64,000 nucleotides of DNA from Scatosoma sp900555925. GTDB lineage: Bacteria > Bacillota > Clostridia > Christensenellales > Borkfalkiaceae. This document shows positions 56,801 to 63,610 of this stretch, piece by piece (the first letter of the stretch is position 1; each line of letters begins with the position of its first letter). The notes beneath the pieces were generated by a model. It was not told where the DNA came from, searched no databases, and saw only the letters and a program-made list of their open reading frames with translations. A program made the translations under genes and the position numbers. The DNA lies in assembly GCA_959603585.1 (NCBI GenBank), contig CAUGYD010000005.1, positions 62,001-126,000 of the forward strand, in the 5' to 3' direction.

Positions 56801-59570
56801 CCGAATAAATATTGACACTTTGTAAGTTATAACAGCCTTCGAACGGCGAACCTGTTCCGCCACCGTCGACAGGTAATTCTATTCTTTCCACCGTATCGGG
56901 AATATTAATAGAAACTAGATTACTGCATCCCTTAAAAGCACCACCATCAATAATCGTGACCTTTTCTCCATCATAGACTGAAGGAATGGTTACACTGGTC
57001 ACAGATTTAATTGCTTTACCCTGACTGACAGAATATCCCTTCGTTGAAGTGTCATAATGGAAGCTTAAAACGTCTTCCCAATAGGCATATAATTTCATAT
57101 CCTGAGCGTCGTTCCATAAATTTAAACCAACGCCCTTGTCATCGGTATATTGCATACCTTGACCTTGCGGCTGAGTATACCAACCCATAAACCCCCTAGA
57201 ACCGGTAGCCTTGGGAATAGGCAAAGTATAAGCCCTATTATAATATACCGTAAAAGTCTCTTGGTCTACCGTTCCTTCTCCTCCGCAATCGAACGTCACC
57301 GTATATGCCTTCGGCTCCCAATATGCGTAGAGAATAATATCTCCGCTTTCCCCGAAAACTTTATCGGTATATTCTGCACCGTTGCTCTTCGGTCCGCCGG
57401 GAACATTGTACCAGCCGCCGAAATCATACCCTTCCTGAGTAGAAGTCGGCAACGTCATCGGATCGCCGATGGCTTTATATAAGGTCTCTACCGCCGTACC
57501 GCCGCGCACGTCAAAAGTGACGGAATACGCATAGACCGTAATTTTTGCCTCTTCGGAACGATTGCCCGCATCGTCGTAATAATAGACGACAATTTCGTTT
57601 GCTCCCGCCTGCGTCAAGGTCACGGCCGTCTTGTTCGCACCGGCATCGACAGTCTTCTCGCTGCCTCCGTTTACCGTAATTCCGTAACGAGCGGCTCCGA
57701 CGACATATTTCCAAGAAACTTCGCCGTTGCCATAACTCAACGTATCGCTCATCTTATTATAGCTGACCACGATTGGATCGCTGTATAAAGAGGTTTCCGA
57801 GTCGTTCGCGCCGACCGCCTGAACGGAAATTTCCGCCAAAGCTCCGCTGAAATGCTCCTCAGCCAAAGCGAACTCTACCGCCTTGGCTCCGCTTTCGGGG
57901 GACACTGGATAAGTATTCGCTCCGATGCGGACGTTGTAGCTGTTTGCGCCTTCTACGGCGTCCCAAATCAACCTGCCCTCGGCCACACGGATGTTGCCGG
58001 GCGTCGGCAGGCTCGTCTTATTATAGGTGACAGTCGCCGCTTGGGGAGAATTATATCCCTTCGCCACAGGCGTCACTTTAATCGTAAGCTCTCCCTTATA
58101 TTCTTTGAGAGAATAGCGGGTGGCATTGCCCGCGTCGATCTTATAGGACTCTTCGCCCGAAATGATTTCCACGACATACGAGGTCGCGTTTTCCACTTTA
58201 TTCCAGACGACTTCTTCCTGTTCCGCATCCACCGCAAGGCCGGTCGCCTCGTCGAGATCTCTGCTGTATACGAACGTCTCCGATTGCGAATACATATACC
58301 CCGAAGCCATCGCGCGCACGGTAAAAGTAATTCCGCCCTCCTGCATCTCGCAGTTAGCAAAATTGAAGTTGGTGGAATTTCCGTTGTCGAATTCGGCATG
58401 ATTGTGTTCCTTGTTGCCGCAATCGACGGTGATAATGTATTTTTCCGCATTCTCCACGGCATTAAATACGAGGACTGAGGGTTCGGCCACTTGGAAAAGA
58501 GAAACTCTCGCCAATGCTTTATTTTTGTAATAAACGGTGGTCGTCTTGCCGTTTAAGGAAACTTCTATCTTGTATTCGCCTGCATCTTTAGAGGCAAAAT
58601 CATAGGCAAGAGTAGTCGCTCCGGTCGAGCCGGGAACCGTTTCGTCTTCCTTTCCGTTGGGAAGCGTAATTTTGACCTGATAGTTGTTGTTTGTCCCCTT
58701 AGCCGTCCAGGATACACCCTGCGCATTCACGGACACTGCGGGAGCGTCGCTCTCATATACGGCATAGAGAGTCGTATTCTGAGCGAGCTTCTGCCCCTCG
58801 TACTTGCAGGTAAGCTTTGAAGCATCCTCAAAATCGCTTATCCACCAGCCGAGGAAACCCTCCTTCGAAGGCGTGGGCAAATCGTAAACGACTCCTCCGA
58901 TCGTCTTTTGATTTTCAAAGGTTTCGCCCTCCGAACCGGTTACAAATTTTACTTCAAATTCGTCCTGTCCGGGAACCGCCTTTTCAAAACGGGCATATAT
59001 GGTGAGGTTTTCCGTTATCGGCTGCGAATTAAAGTCAAAGGACTTTGAAAAATCGCCGTCCACGTACCAACCGATAAAGTTATATCCGTCTTTTTTAGGA
59101 TCCGCAGGCTTTTCCAGCAGCTTTCCATTCATTACGGAAGAAGCTTCTATCGCACTGCCTCCGTCTACCTCATAAGTAACTTTGTAGAATACCCTCTTTA
59201 AGAATCTGTATGTACTGCCGTTGTAATTCAACGTCAAAACATCGCCCGACAACGTGGCGGAGGCCGTCCCCCCCCCTTCGCCGTCAAACGTCAAATTGAA
59301 CTCCGTTCCGTCAAACGTATACTCGCCGTACAGCGTTTCATTGGAAATCGATAAAGTAAAATTATTTCCCTTCAAGGAAATGAGGTACTCCGCATCGTCC
59401 GCATCGAAATAATAAATGCCCGCTTCGTCGCCCGCTATAGGTTCGTCCACGCTGGAAGAATCTTCGTCTGTATTTTTCTTACACGACGCAATCCCTACGG
59501 TGACCATAAAAACCAGGATAACGAAAAACAAGCCTATTAATAAATGCTTCCAATGGCTTTTGGTTCTCAT
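50868..59570 (-). CDS. Giant (2,900-residue) BspA-type LRR lipoprotein with InlB repeats
   Basis: Cell-surface lipoprotein. Signal peptide and lipobox GIASC (Cys ~30). N-terminal region: an unnamed beta domain (~45-120), InlB-type repeats (VTYEVDGGSAIEA ... YNFIGWYVDG ~130-200; further FDVRGGTAVE ... YDFGGWY and FDCGGEGTVD ... GFMGWY ~690-830) and Fn3-like units between (~290-680). From ~870 to the end are about 85 LRR_5 repeats of ~23 residues (IGxxAFxxCxxLxxIxIPxSV). No LPXTG or C-terminal helix, so the lipid anchor holds it. ATG 59570 was chosen for AGAGGAGG 7 nt upstream. It has its own promoter and terminator, so it is monocistronic. Likely adhesin; ligand unknown. Confidence 0.92.
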   Translation of the reverse strand: MRTKSHWKHLLIGLFFVILVFMVTVGIASCKKNTDEDSSSVDEPIAGDEAGIYYFDADDAEYLISLKGNNFTLSISNETLYGEYTFDGTEFNLTFDGEGGGTASATLSGDVLTLNYNGSTYRFLKRVFYKVTYEVDGGSAIEASSVMNGKLLEKPADPKKDGYNFIGWYVDGDFSKSFDFNSQPITENLTIYARFEKAVPGQDEFEVKFVTGSEGETFENQKTIGGVVYDLPTPSKEGFLGWWISDFEDASKLTCKYEGQKLAQNTTLYAVYESDAPAVSVNAQGVSWTAKGTNNNYQVKITLPNGKEDETVPGSTGATTLAYDFASKDAGEYKIEVSLNGKTTTVYYKNKALARVSLFQVAEPSVLVFNAVENAEKYIITVDCGNKEHNHAEFDNGNSTNFNFANCEMQEGGITFTVRAMASGYMYSQSETFVYSRDLDEATGLAVDAEQEEVVWNKVENATSYVVEIISGEESYKIDAGNATRYSLKEYKGELTIKVTPVAKGYNSPQAATVTYNKTSLPTPGNIRVAEGRLIWDAVEGANSYNVRIGANTYPVSPESGAKAVEFALAEEHFSGALAEISVQAVGANDSETSLYSDPIVVSYNKMSDTLSYGNGEVSWKYVVGAARYGITVNGGSEKTVDAGANKTAVTLTQAGANEIVVYYYDDAGNRSEEAKITVYAYSVTFDVRGGTAVETLYKAIGDPMTLPTSTQEGYDFGGWYNVPGGPKSNGAEYTDKVFGESGDIILYAYWEPKAYTVTFDCGGEGTVDQETFTVYYNRAYTLPIPKATGSRGFMGWYTQPQGQGMQYTDDKGVGLNLWNDAQDMKLYAYWEDVLSFHYDTSTKGYSVSQGKAIKSVTSVTIPSVYDGEKVTIIDGGAFKGCSNLVSINIPDTVERIELPVDGGGTGSPFEGCYNLQSVNIYSVEGNHERIYSSTDGVLMQNKLGEDGTVQGVTLAYFPYAKEGAYEIPEGVTELRINVFKSADITEITIPASVTSIEQNAFRSCTKLEKVIFAEVPEGEDAEDLTIADYAFQKCTSLTQIDFPARLKEIPINSFVDCSALSKINVEENGQYYSSKNGVLCDAAGKTILFCPKGVSGTFEIPVGIQSIGESAFEGCTKISKLIIPGHVTTIKTGAFKKCSGLVALTFEGEKIDPSLTIDQYAFYSCTGLTEITLPENLVFLGAHAFGDIKALTKVNVLCRDNAVLENGAFADDSNNCYIIELYLGAEVPSTVEITGVFGALNLEKVEVAEGNPNFESEDGVLFNKGKTTILYYPNAKKGNYIIPASVEKIGAAVFKGKPELTQITISKNISEIGSEAFSECPKLSVIIFEAGGTKPLIIGEEAFYDLPIKEIQLPERVTTIGKKAFNDCDYLTEFVIPEGVKEVGTDALNGCDRLRKVKISSTVETIGEYSPRIFLPFGGFSNCAALEEIIVDENNKNFASVDGILYGKKDGVISELYMAPRKKSGKVTIPSSVIKVHTSAFYENSGITEIVFEDSANSIEIDMVAFGYCVMLQRVTLPRGLTTIEWGLFMGCTSLEEVFIPNTVTKIRDRAFANCSDLTTVNFEEGGCEVLVFEDSEKVEFVIGKSPSGADIVQEWDVYGIFKGADSLENIELPERTTKIGDYTFSGVSSLHTVSLPSTLTTIGAYAFDYTGLKSLNLPDGLETIGDYAFRAPSVSDYKISTLSIPASVTAIGKGAFSNNTLLTQVTFAADSKLETIGDSAFSSCAALTEIEIPASVKTIGTSVFLSCSKLTEITFQPESNLASIGQLAFSKTALTSFSFPVSSAESIKLGAKLFSACKNLTYIYVSKSVISLANVFADCNSIQKIEIADDHESLSSDEELPIIYNKDKTGLQTIYNQLPAGVFTLPEGITFIDEGAFQNQVDVTEIVLPTTLKEIKKNAFANCTSLQRVRFTNNTSNLLTIGQYAFKSCEALEEFIVPGTVTKIDNYAFQYCKKLTSVTISPNEGINISLGTNLFYGCTGLTTVALSDKITALNNSMFSGCSALEEIYIPAGVTKLPDSLFYGCKALHTVILPTDLETIGKSVFSGCSKLTSISLPEKVTQIGSSAFANTGLTAIEIPKGVTKLDSSTFSGCASLASVTFFGKEVVDGILVGGGLNELGASVFSGCTSLSSIVLPDSLKKVGNKAFYNSGLTSILLPQLESLGTEVFSGCGALESAGLPSSLKEIPQKTFQNCTALTEVLFADNLEKLGNYAFSNTGITSIIIPESVTSLGTYLFDGCLNLSEVTLPSMLTAIPNYIFRDCTALKSITIPATVRTIGASAFENTGLTEVVIPEGVTQLGRVFNNCADLSNVVLPESLRTLDGTFDGCTSLVQIQLPSQLNTLKGKAFRNTGLTSITLPEGITAIGTTSSSYTFQDCADLSSITFLGEIVTIGYGAFSGCTSLTSFIIPETVETIGSYAFENSGITKINIPASVTKIFLMPFRGCTSLTEFEVDEGNSTYGRNANGALMEKDTNTLLCFPAGGSGVVEIEDGVIIEPGAFYGCDKITEIILPDSMTEIDGETFEAFTGLEKIAIPASVKSIGSSAFVGCSSLVEVVLNEGLETIGSSAFAETAIASITIPASVKSIGSNAFEDCSSLVEVVLAEGLETIGNYAFRRSVVKNIVIPSSVVSIGTNVFESAGLLSVDIRCAAATFGTKIFYNCSLLESVTLAEGITSIGNYMFSGCAALKAIQLPKDLAWIGEYAFQNSGLIEIEIPSNVVYLAKNPGTSLPTETTNSYAFEGCVDLKTIVFNEGLKLIGKGAFKGCTSLETVELPNSLEIIGSTVFSESGLKQITLPEGVTTIGVQAFMNCAQLESISISESVTVINTNAFTGCLSMKSIFIPKTAMLEGTIIFKGWTKDQTIYLEATEDEAAEWIDSGAWQKTWNEGCEAHIEYGYTNL
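51736..51974 (-). repeat. Recent tandem duplication of two LRR units inside the giant gene
   Basis: Bases 51736-51839 and 51871-51974 align at an offset of 135 bp (45 codons, two LRRs) with about ten differences. The protein shows SSLVEVVLNEGLETIGSSAF followed by SSLVEVVLAEGLETIGNYAF. Other repeats of the gene are far more diverged at DNA level. Confidence 0.8.
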
Positions 59571-59609
59571 GAAATAACCTCCTCTGAAAATTTTCAAAAT
59601 AAATTCCAA

Positions 59610-59990
59610 AAACTTTATGCGAGCTTCGCACTTTTTTGCAATTCATTTTGCGTCTTTTATAACATTATATAATATTTTTAATATTATAACTCTATCTTAA
59701 TCTTATCGTCAAATACTTTTAACATATCTTTCACTTTTGTTATTATATAAATATTTAATACCGAGTATAAGTATTTCTTATATATGAATTTTTACGCGCC
59801 ATTCGTTTTATAAATTATCTCAAAAGTCAATATCAAATAAACCGATATTAAAGTGGCTTATTTTTCTTGTAAAAATCGTAAAAAGTACAGAAATTTCATT
59901 TTATTAAATTATTTTTTATTAAATATTTTGAATATTTATAATTTTTTTCAACTTATCTGTTTTCAGAAATAATGTTTTGGAAAAGCGGGA
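59610..59990. other. Very AT-rich non-coding block upstream of the giant LRR gene
   Basis: About 380 bp, estimated by eye at well under 30% GC, with no gene. It holds the promoter at 59683-59712 and many A/T runs, some alternating with helical spacing. No repeats, origin boxes or RNA gene were recognised. Confidence 0.6.
59683..59712 (-). promoter_or_regulatory. Promoter of the giant LRR lipoprotein gene
   Basis: Minus strand TTGACG (59712-59707), 18-nt spacer, TATAAT (59688-59683); leader about 105 nt. Confidence 0.78.
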
Positions 59991-59991
59991 A

Positions 59992-60030
59992 TAAAAAAAG
60001 TTCCCGAAACGAATGAATCGTTTCGGGAAC
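59992..60030 (-). terminator. Intrinsic terminator of tRNA-Ser
   Basis: On the minus strand a perfect 13-bp stem GTTCCCGAAACGA / TCGTTTCGGGAAC with a 5-nt loop, followed by seven T. Confidence 0.94.
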
Positions 60031-60032
60031 CG

Positions 60033-60124
60033 TGGCGCAGAAGACGAGATTTGAACTCGTGCTACGGTTATCCCATACTACTCCCTTAGCAGGGGAGCCC
60101 CTTGAGCCACTTGGGTACTTCTGC
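60033..60124 (-). tRNA. tRNA-Ser (anticodon GCT)
   Basis: 92 nt including an encoded CCA. Acceptor arm GCAGAAG / CTTCTGC with discriminator G; anticodon arm CTCCC-CTGCTAA-GGGAG; long class II variable arm; T-loop GTTCAAATC. It reads AGC/AGU codons. It has its own promoter and terminator. Confidence 0.96.
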
Positions 60125-60135
60125 AAGCCTTAATA

Positions 60136-60164
60136 ACTATATCATATTTTTTTCCGATTGTCAA
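60136..60164 (-). promoter_or_regulatory. Promoter of tRNA-Ser
   Basis: Minus strand TTGACA (60164-60159), 17-nt spacer, TATAGT (60141-60136), 11 nt before the tRNA 5' end. Confidence 0.85.
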
Positions 60165-60230
60165 AGATTTTTTGAAGGAAAAACAAAAAAAATTGTATTC
60201 TTTCTCGATTCTCCTTTCTTCCGTCGTCTA

Positions 60231-60265
60231 AAACCCGCCGAGGCTAAAAAAGCCTCGGCGGGTTT
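60231..60265 (-). terminator. Terminator after ppk
   Basis: Perfect 15-bp stem AAACCCGCCGAGGCT / AGCCTCGGCGGGTTT with a 5-nt A loop (plus-strand view), 52 nt past the ppk stop. The minus-strand T-run is short (TTTT). Confidence 0.82.
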
Positions 60266-60317
60266 CGTCGAAAAAGCTCGTTGAATTGAGAGAAAACCTT
60301 GCTGTTCGCTCTCTGTT

Positions 60318-62390
60318 TCAAGACGTCTGCCGTTCGAGAAGAAATTCGTTTTGCGAATCTATGGCGTCTCCGACCTGTTCCGCTTTTTTGTAGCTGCCGT
60401 CGGGAAGAAGAACGCGCGCCTTTACGTTATCCGACAGCATTGTTTCCAGCATGCCGTAGATTTTTTCTTCGATCGCTTTATCCAGAACGGGCGTAGCAAT
60501 TTCCACCCGCTTGTCGGTATTTCTCGTCATGAGGTCTGCGCTGGAAATATACATTTTTCTTTCTTTGCCCTCACCGAAACAGTAAATGCGGGAATGTTCC
60601 AAAAATCGCCCGACAATGGATATGATGCGGATATGTTCGGTCTCTCCGGGGATTCCGGGCAGCAGGCAGCAAATGCCGCGGACGATGAGAGAAATTTCCA
60701 CCCCGCTCTTTCCTGCCTGATAGAGCCGATCTATCATCTGCTTATCCGTGAGAGAATTCATCTTGGCGATAATGCGGGCGGGTTTTCCGGCCTTGGCCGC
60801 TTCTATTTGTTCGTCTATACACTGCAAGAGTCCCTTTTTCAACCCCTGGGGAGCAATCAATAATTTTTCGTAGGAGTAATCGGTATTGCAGATAGCGATA
60901 TTTCGGAAGAACGCCGCACCGTCCTCTCCGATTTCACGATCGGCCGTAATGATGTTGAGGTCAGTGTATTGCTTGCTGGTATTTTCGTTGTAATTGCCCG
61001 TACCGAGATGGGTAATATATCCGATTTCCCCGTTTTCGCTGAGCAACACGGAGACGATTTTGGAATGAACCTTATAATTCTGCATACCATAGATGATCGT
61101 ACAGCCTGCCTCTTGGAGTACCCCGGCAAAATACATATTGTTTTCCTCATCGAACCGAGCGCACAATTCGATGACGACCGTGACTTCTTTTCCGTTTTCG
61201 CTGGCACGTTTAAGAGCCTCAACGATTCTGGAATGATTGTCGAGCCGATAAATGGTAATTTTGATTGCCACGACGCGGCTGTCGTCCGCGCACTCGTTGA
61301 GGAGCCGCACGAGCGGATCCATGGAATCGAACGGATAAGCGAGAAAGACATCTTTTTCCCTTACCCGTTTGATCAGACTGACGGGCGGCAGCAGGTCTGC
61401 GGCCACACGGCCTTTGAAGGGCGGATATTTAAGTACGGACAATTTCTCTTCGGGAAAATACTTTCCGAGCGAAAACAAAAATTTATAATCGAGATAATGC
61501 TCCGCCTTGAAGCAATAAGATTTTTTGAGATTAAGATTTTTGAGCAAAAACGAACGCAGACTGTCGCTGTTTTTATCGGTTTCCACCCGTACGGCGTCCA
61601 GCGTAGAACGCAATTCCACCTTTCGTTTCATATATTTGGAGAAATCGAAATCGTGTTCGAGATCGGCGTCGTCTACATTGGTGTCGAAATCGGCATTTCT
61701 CGTCACGCGAACGAGGGTCTTGCTCTTCACCGAATATCCGGGGAAAGCGTAATGACCGAATTCGGAAACGAGGTCCTCGGATAAAATGAGATTGATTTTC
61801 TTTCCGCCCTCTATACGGAAAATCCGTTCCGCCGAAGGAGGAACGGCCATCACGCCGAGCATTTCTCTGCCCTCTCGTTCCAGCTCGAACATCATATACA
61901 GGTGTTTGTTTTCAAAGCGTATCATGGGATGCTTCGCATCGAGCACCATGGGCGAAAGCAGGGGCAGAATCGCTTCCAGAAAATGAATTTCGCATTTTGC
62001 ACGCTGACGCGCGGTGAGTTCGGAAGGACGCAAAATTCTCATTCCATTTTTATTGAGCTCCGCTTTCAAGCGAGAAAATGCCGCCGAACATTCTTTATAT
62101 AATTTTTTCGTCTCGCTCAAAATTCCCTCTACTTGCTCCTGAGCTGTGAGATCGGTCTTATTCTCACGAGCAGACGGATCCACTTTGCTTTCGTTTAGGA
62201 GGCTCCCTACACGGACCATAAAAAATTCGTCCAGATTGGAACAGAAAATCGCCAAAAATTTACAACGCTCCAGGAGGGGATTGGTGAGATCTCCTGCTTG
62301 ATCGAGAACGCGGCGATTAAATTGCAGCCATGAATACTCTCTGTTGCAATAAATCCCCTTCGTAAAGGCGATATTTTTTTTGCTTCCCAC
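60318..62390 (-). CDS. ppk1: Polyphosphate kinase 1
   Basis: Reversibly polymerises the ATP gamma-phosphate into polyphosphate; membrane-associated in many bacteria. 690 residues, the usual length. N-domain start YCNREYSWLQFNRRVLDQA, then SNLDEFFMVRVG. The autophosphorylated His lies in YKVHSKIVSVLL near residue 441 and the second His in LEHSRIYCFGEG near 598, positions close to H435 and H592 of E. coli PPK; GTGNYNENTSKQYTDL is also typical. The start is a GTG at 62390 with AAAGGAGG 9 nt upstream; the frame continues upstream into ppx but without support. It follows ppx by 4 nt, in an operon with pfk. Confidence 0.96.
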   Translation of the reverse strand: MGSKKNIAFTKGIYCNREYSWLQFNRRVLDQAGDLTNPLLERCKFLAIFCSNLDEFFMVRVGSLLNESKVDPSARENKTDLTAQEQVEGILSETKKLYKECSAAFSRLKAELNKNGMRILRPSELTARQRAKCEIHFLEAILPLLSPMVLDAKHPMIRFENKHLYMMFELEREGREMLGVMAVPPSAERIFRIEGGKKINLILSEDLVSEFGHYAFPGYSVKSKTLVRVTRNADFDTNVDDADLEHDFDFSKYMKRKVELRSTLDAVRVETDKNSDSLRSFLLKNLNLKKSYCFKAEHYLDYKFLFSLGKYFPEEKLSVLKYPPFKGRVAADLLPPVSLIKRVREKDVFLAYPFDSMDPLVRLLNECADDSRVVAIKITIYRLDNHSRIVEALKRASENGKEVTVVIELCARFDEENNMYFAGVLQEAGCTIIYGMQNYKVHSKIVSVLLSENGEIGYITHLGTGNYNENTSKQYTDLNIITADREIGEDGAAFFRNIAICNTDYSYEKLLIAPQGLKKGLLQCIDEQIEAAKAGKPARIIAKMNSLTDKQMIDRLYQAGKSGVEISLIVRGICCLLPGIPGETEHIRIISIVGRFLEHSRIYCFGEGKERKMYISSADLMTRNTDKRVEIATPVLDKAIEEKIYGMLETMLSDNVKARVLLPDGSYKKAEQVGDAIDSQNEFLLERQTS

Positions 62391-62394
62391 GGGT

Positions 62395-63603
62395 TTACAC
62401 CTCCTTTCTCGGCTCAACTTCCGTTCTTTCCGTCGGGCGTTTACGGGGCCGACCGCGTTTTTTCTTGGGCATCTCCTCCGCCGTTTTCTCTCCGTCCCCC
62501 TTTTCCTCCGAATTTTTCTTTTCCGTTCTATTTTCCGCAAGGACCTTTTTCGGATTTTTTCGCATTTTCGTTCCGTTTTCTTCGGACATCTTTTCCGTCA
62601 GCGCTTCCGTTTTATTTTCCGCGCGTTCCTTCTTTGCCGATTTTTGTTTTTTCGGAGCCTCTGCGGACAGGGCGGGAAGTTCGGATAAATCCGTTTCTAT
62701 GCCCTTTCTTTTTCCGCTCGTAATCAGGGAGAGATACCCTTCTTTTACGCCGAAATCGGAAACGACGATATTGGAAACCCCGAAATATTTCAGCACGGCG
62801 CGCAGAATGACGGTCGCCGTCGTCAGCGTGTAAATCCTTTCGGGCGCATTTTTTACGACCAGCATGCTGCGATCGGACGAGCGTACCAGGTGTTTAACGA
62901 GCTTTTTAAGTTTATGGTATTCGATCCGTTTTTCCGCTTCCGGTTTCTCGTCGTAATAATCGCAATATACATCGTAAACGGCCTGAGCCGTCACCCCGAC
63001 GAGAACGGCGGTGGAGAAAGCGCCGTCGGCGGGGAGCTCTGTCTTTTCCAGCTTCTTTTTAACGTATTTGCGGATTTCACGCGCCTCGTCCTCGTCGGGA
63101 TGAATGTTTTTGACAAATTTCCCGTTGAGCTGAATCGGTCCGAAATCGAGACAAGTCAAAGCCTCCGCTTTACGGCGTGAAAAATCGCAAAGTTCTATGC
63201 TGGCTCCGCCGATATCGATGAGAACGGCGCGGTCCAAAACTTTATACCGAGCGTTAGAGACGAGGTCGCAATAGGCCTCTTCTTCGCCGTCCAGAAGATT
63301 GACGTTTACCGCTGCGCGTTTTTTAAGTTCTTCGGCCACCCACTCAAAATTTTCAAAATTCCGCATGGAAGCCGTGGAAATAACATAACATTTTTCCACG
63401 CCCGTCTTTATACAGACGTCCTTCATCTTATTGAGAATTTCTGCGAGCTTCTCGACTCCCCTTTCGGAAAGATTCTTTCCTTCCATATAGTGCAGAATAG
63501 AGATAGTTTCCCGTTCTCTCAAAATCACGTCAAACGTCTTTTCCCCTTCCGCTGCAAGCAGAGAAATGCTGCTGGAACTCATGTCGATAATCGCGTATTT
63601 CAT
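62395..63603 (-). CDS. ppx: Ppx/GppA-family exopolyphosphatase with basic AT-hook tail
   Basis: Hydrolyses polyphosphate ends or pppGpp. Of 402 residues the first ~298 are the Ppx/GppA ASKHA domain: MKYAIIDMSSSSISLLAAEG (phosphate loop 1), STASMRNFENFEWVAEEL, LDGEEEAYCDLVSN and VLIDIGGASIELCDF (loop 2). The first loop reads DMSSSSIS where the family usually has DxGSNS. Residues ~300-402 are a Lys/Glu-rich low-complexity tail ending with KKKRGRPRKRP, an AT-hook-like motif. AAAGGAG precedes ATG 63603. Between pfk (7 nt) and ppk (4 nt): a compact operon. Ppx and PPK together set the polyphosphate pool. Confidence 0.9.
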   Translation of the reverse strand: MKYAIIDMSSSSISLLAAEGEKTFDVILRERETISILHYMEGKNLSERGVEKLAEILNKMKDVCIKTGVEKCYVISTASMRNFENFEWVAEELKKRAAVNVNLLDGEEEAYCDLVSNARYKVLDRAVLIDIGGASIELCDFSRRKAEALTCLDFGPIQLNGKFVKNIHPDEDEAREIRKYVKKKLEKTELPADGAFSTAVLVGVTAQAVYDVYCDYYDEKPEAEKRIEYHKLKKLVKHLVRSSDRSMLVVKNAPERIYTLTTATVILRAVLKYFGVSNIVVSDFGVKEGYLSLITSGKRKGIETDLSELPALSAEAPKKQKSAKKERAENKTEALTEKMSEENGTKMRKNPKKVLAENRTEKKNSEEKGDGEKTAEEMPKKKRGRPRKRPTERTEVEPRKEV

Positions 63604-63610
63604 ACTGTTT

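Noticed and set aside
50868..57000. Regular short repeats that could suggest a CRISPR array
   Set aside because: The periodicity (about 69 bp) follows the 23-residue LRR in frame; units are diverged and there are no cas genes.
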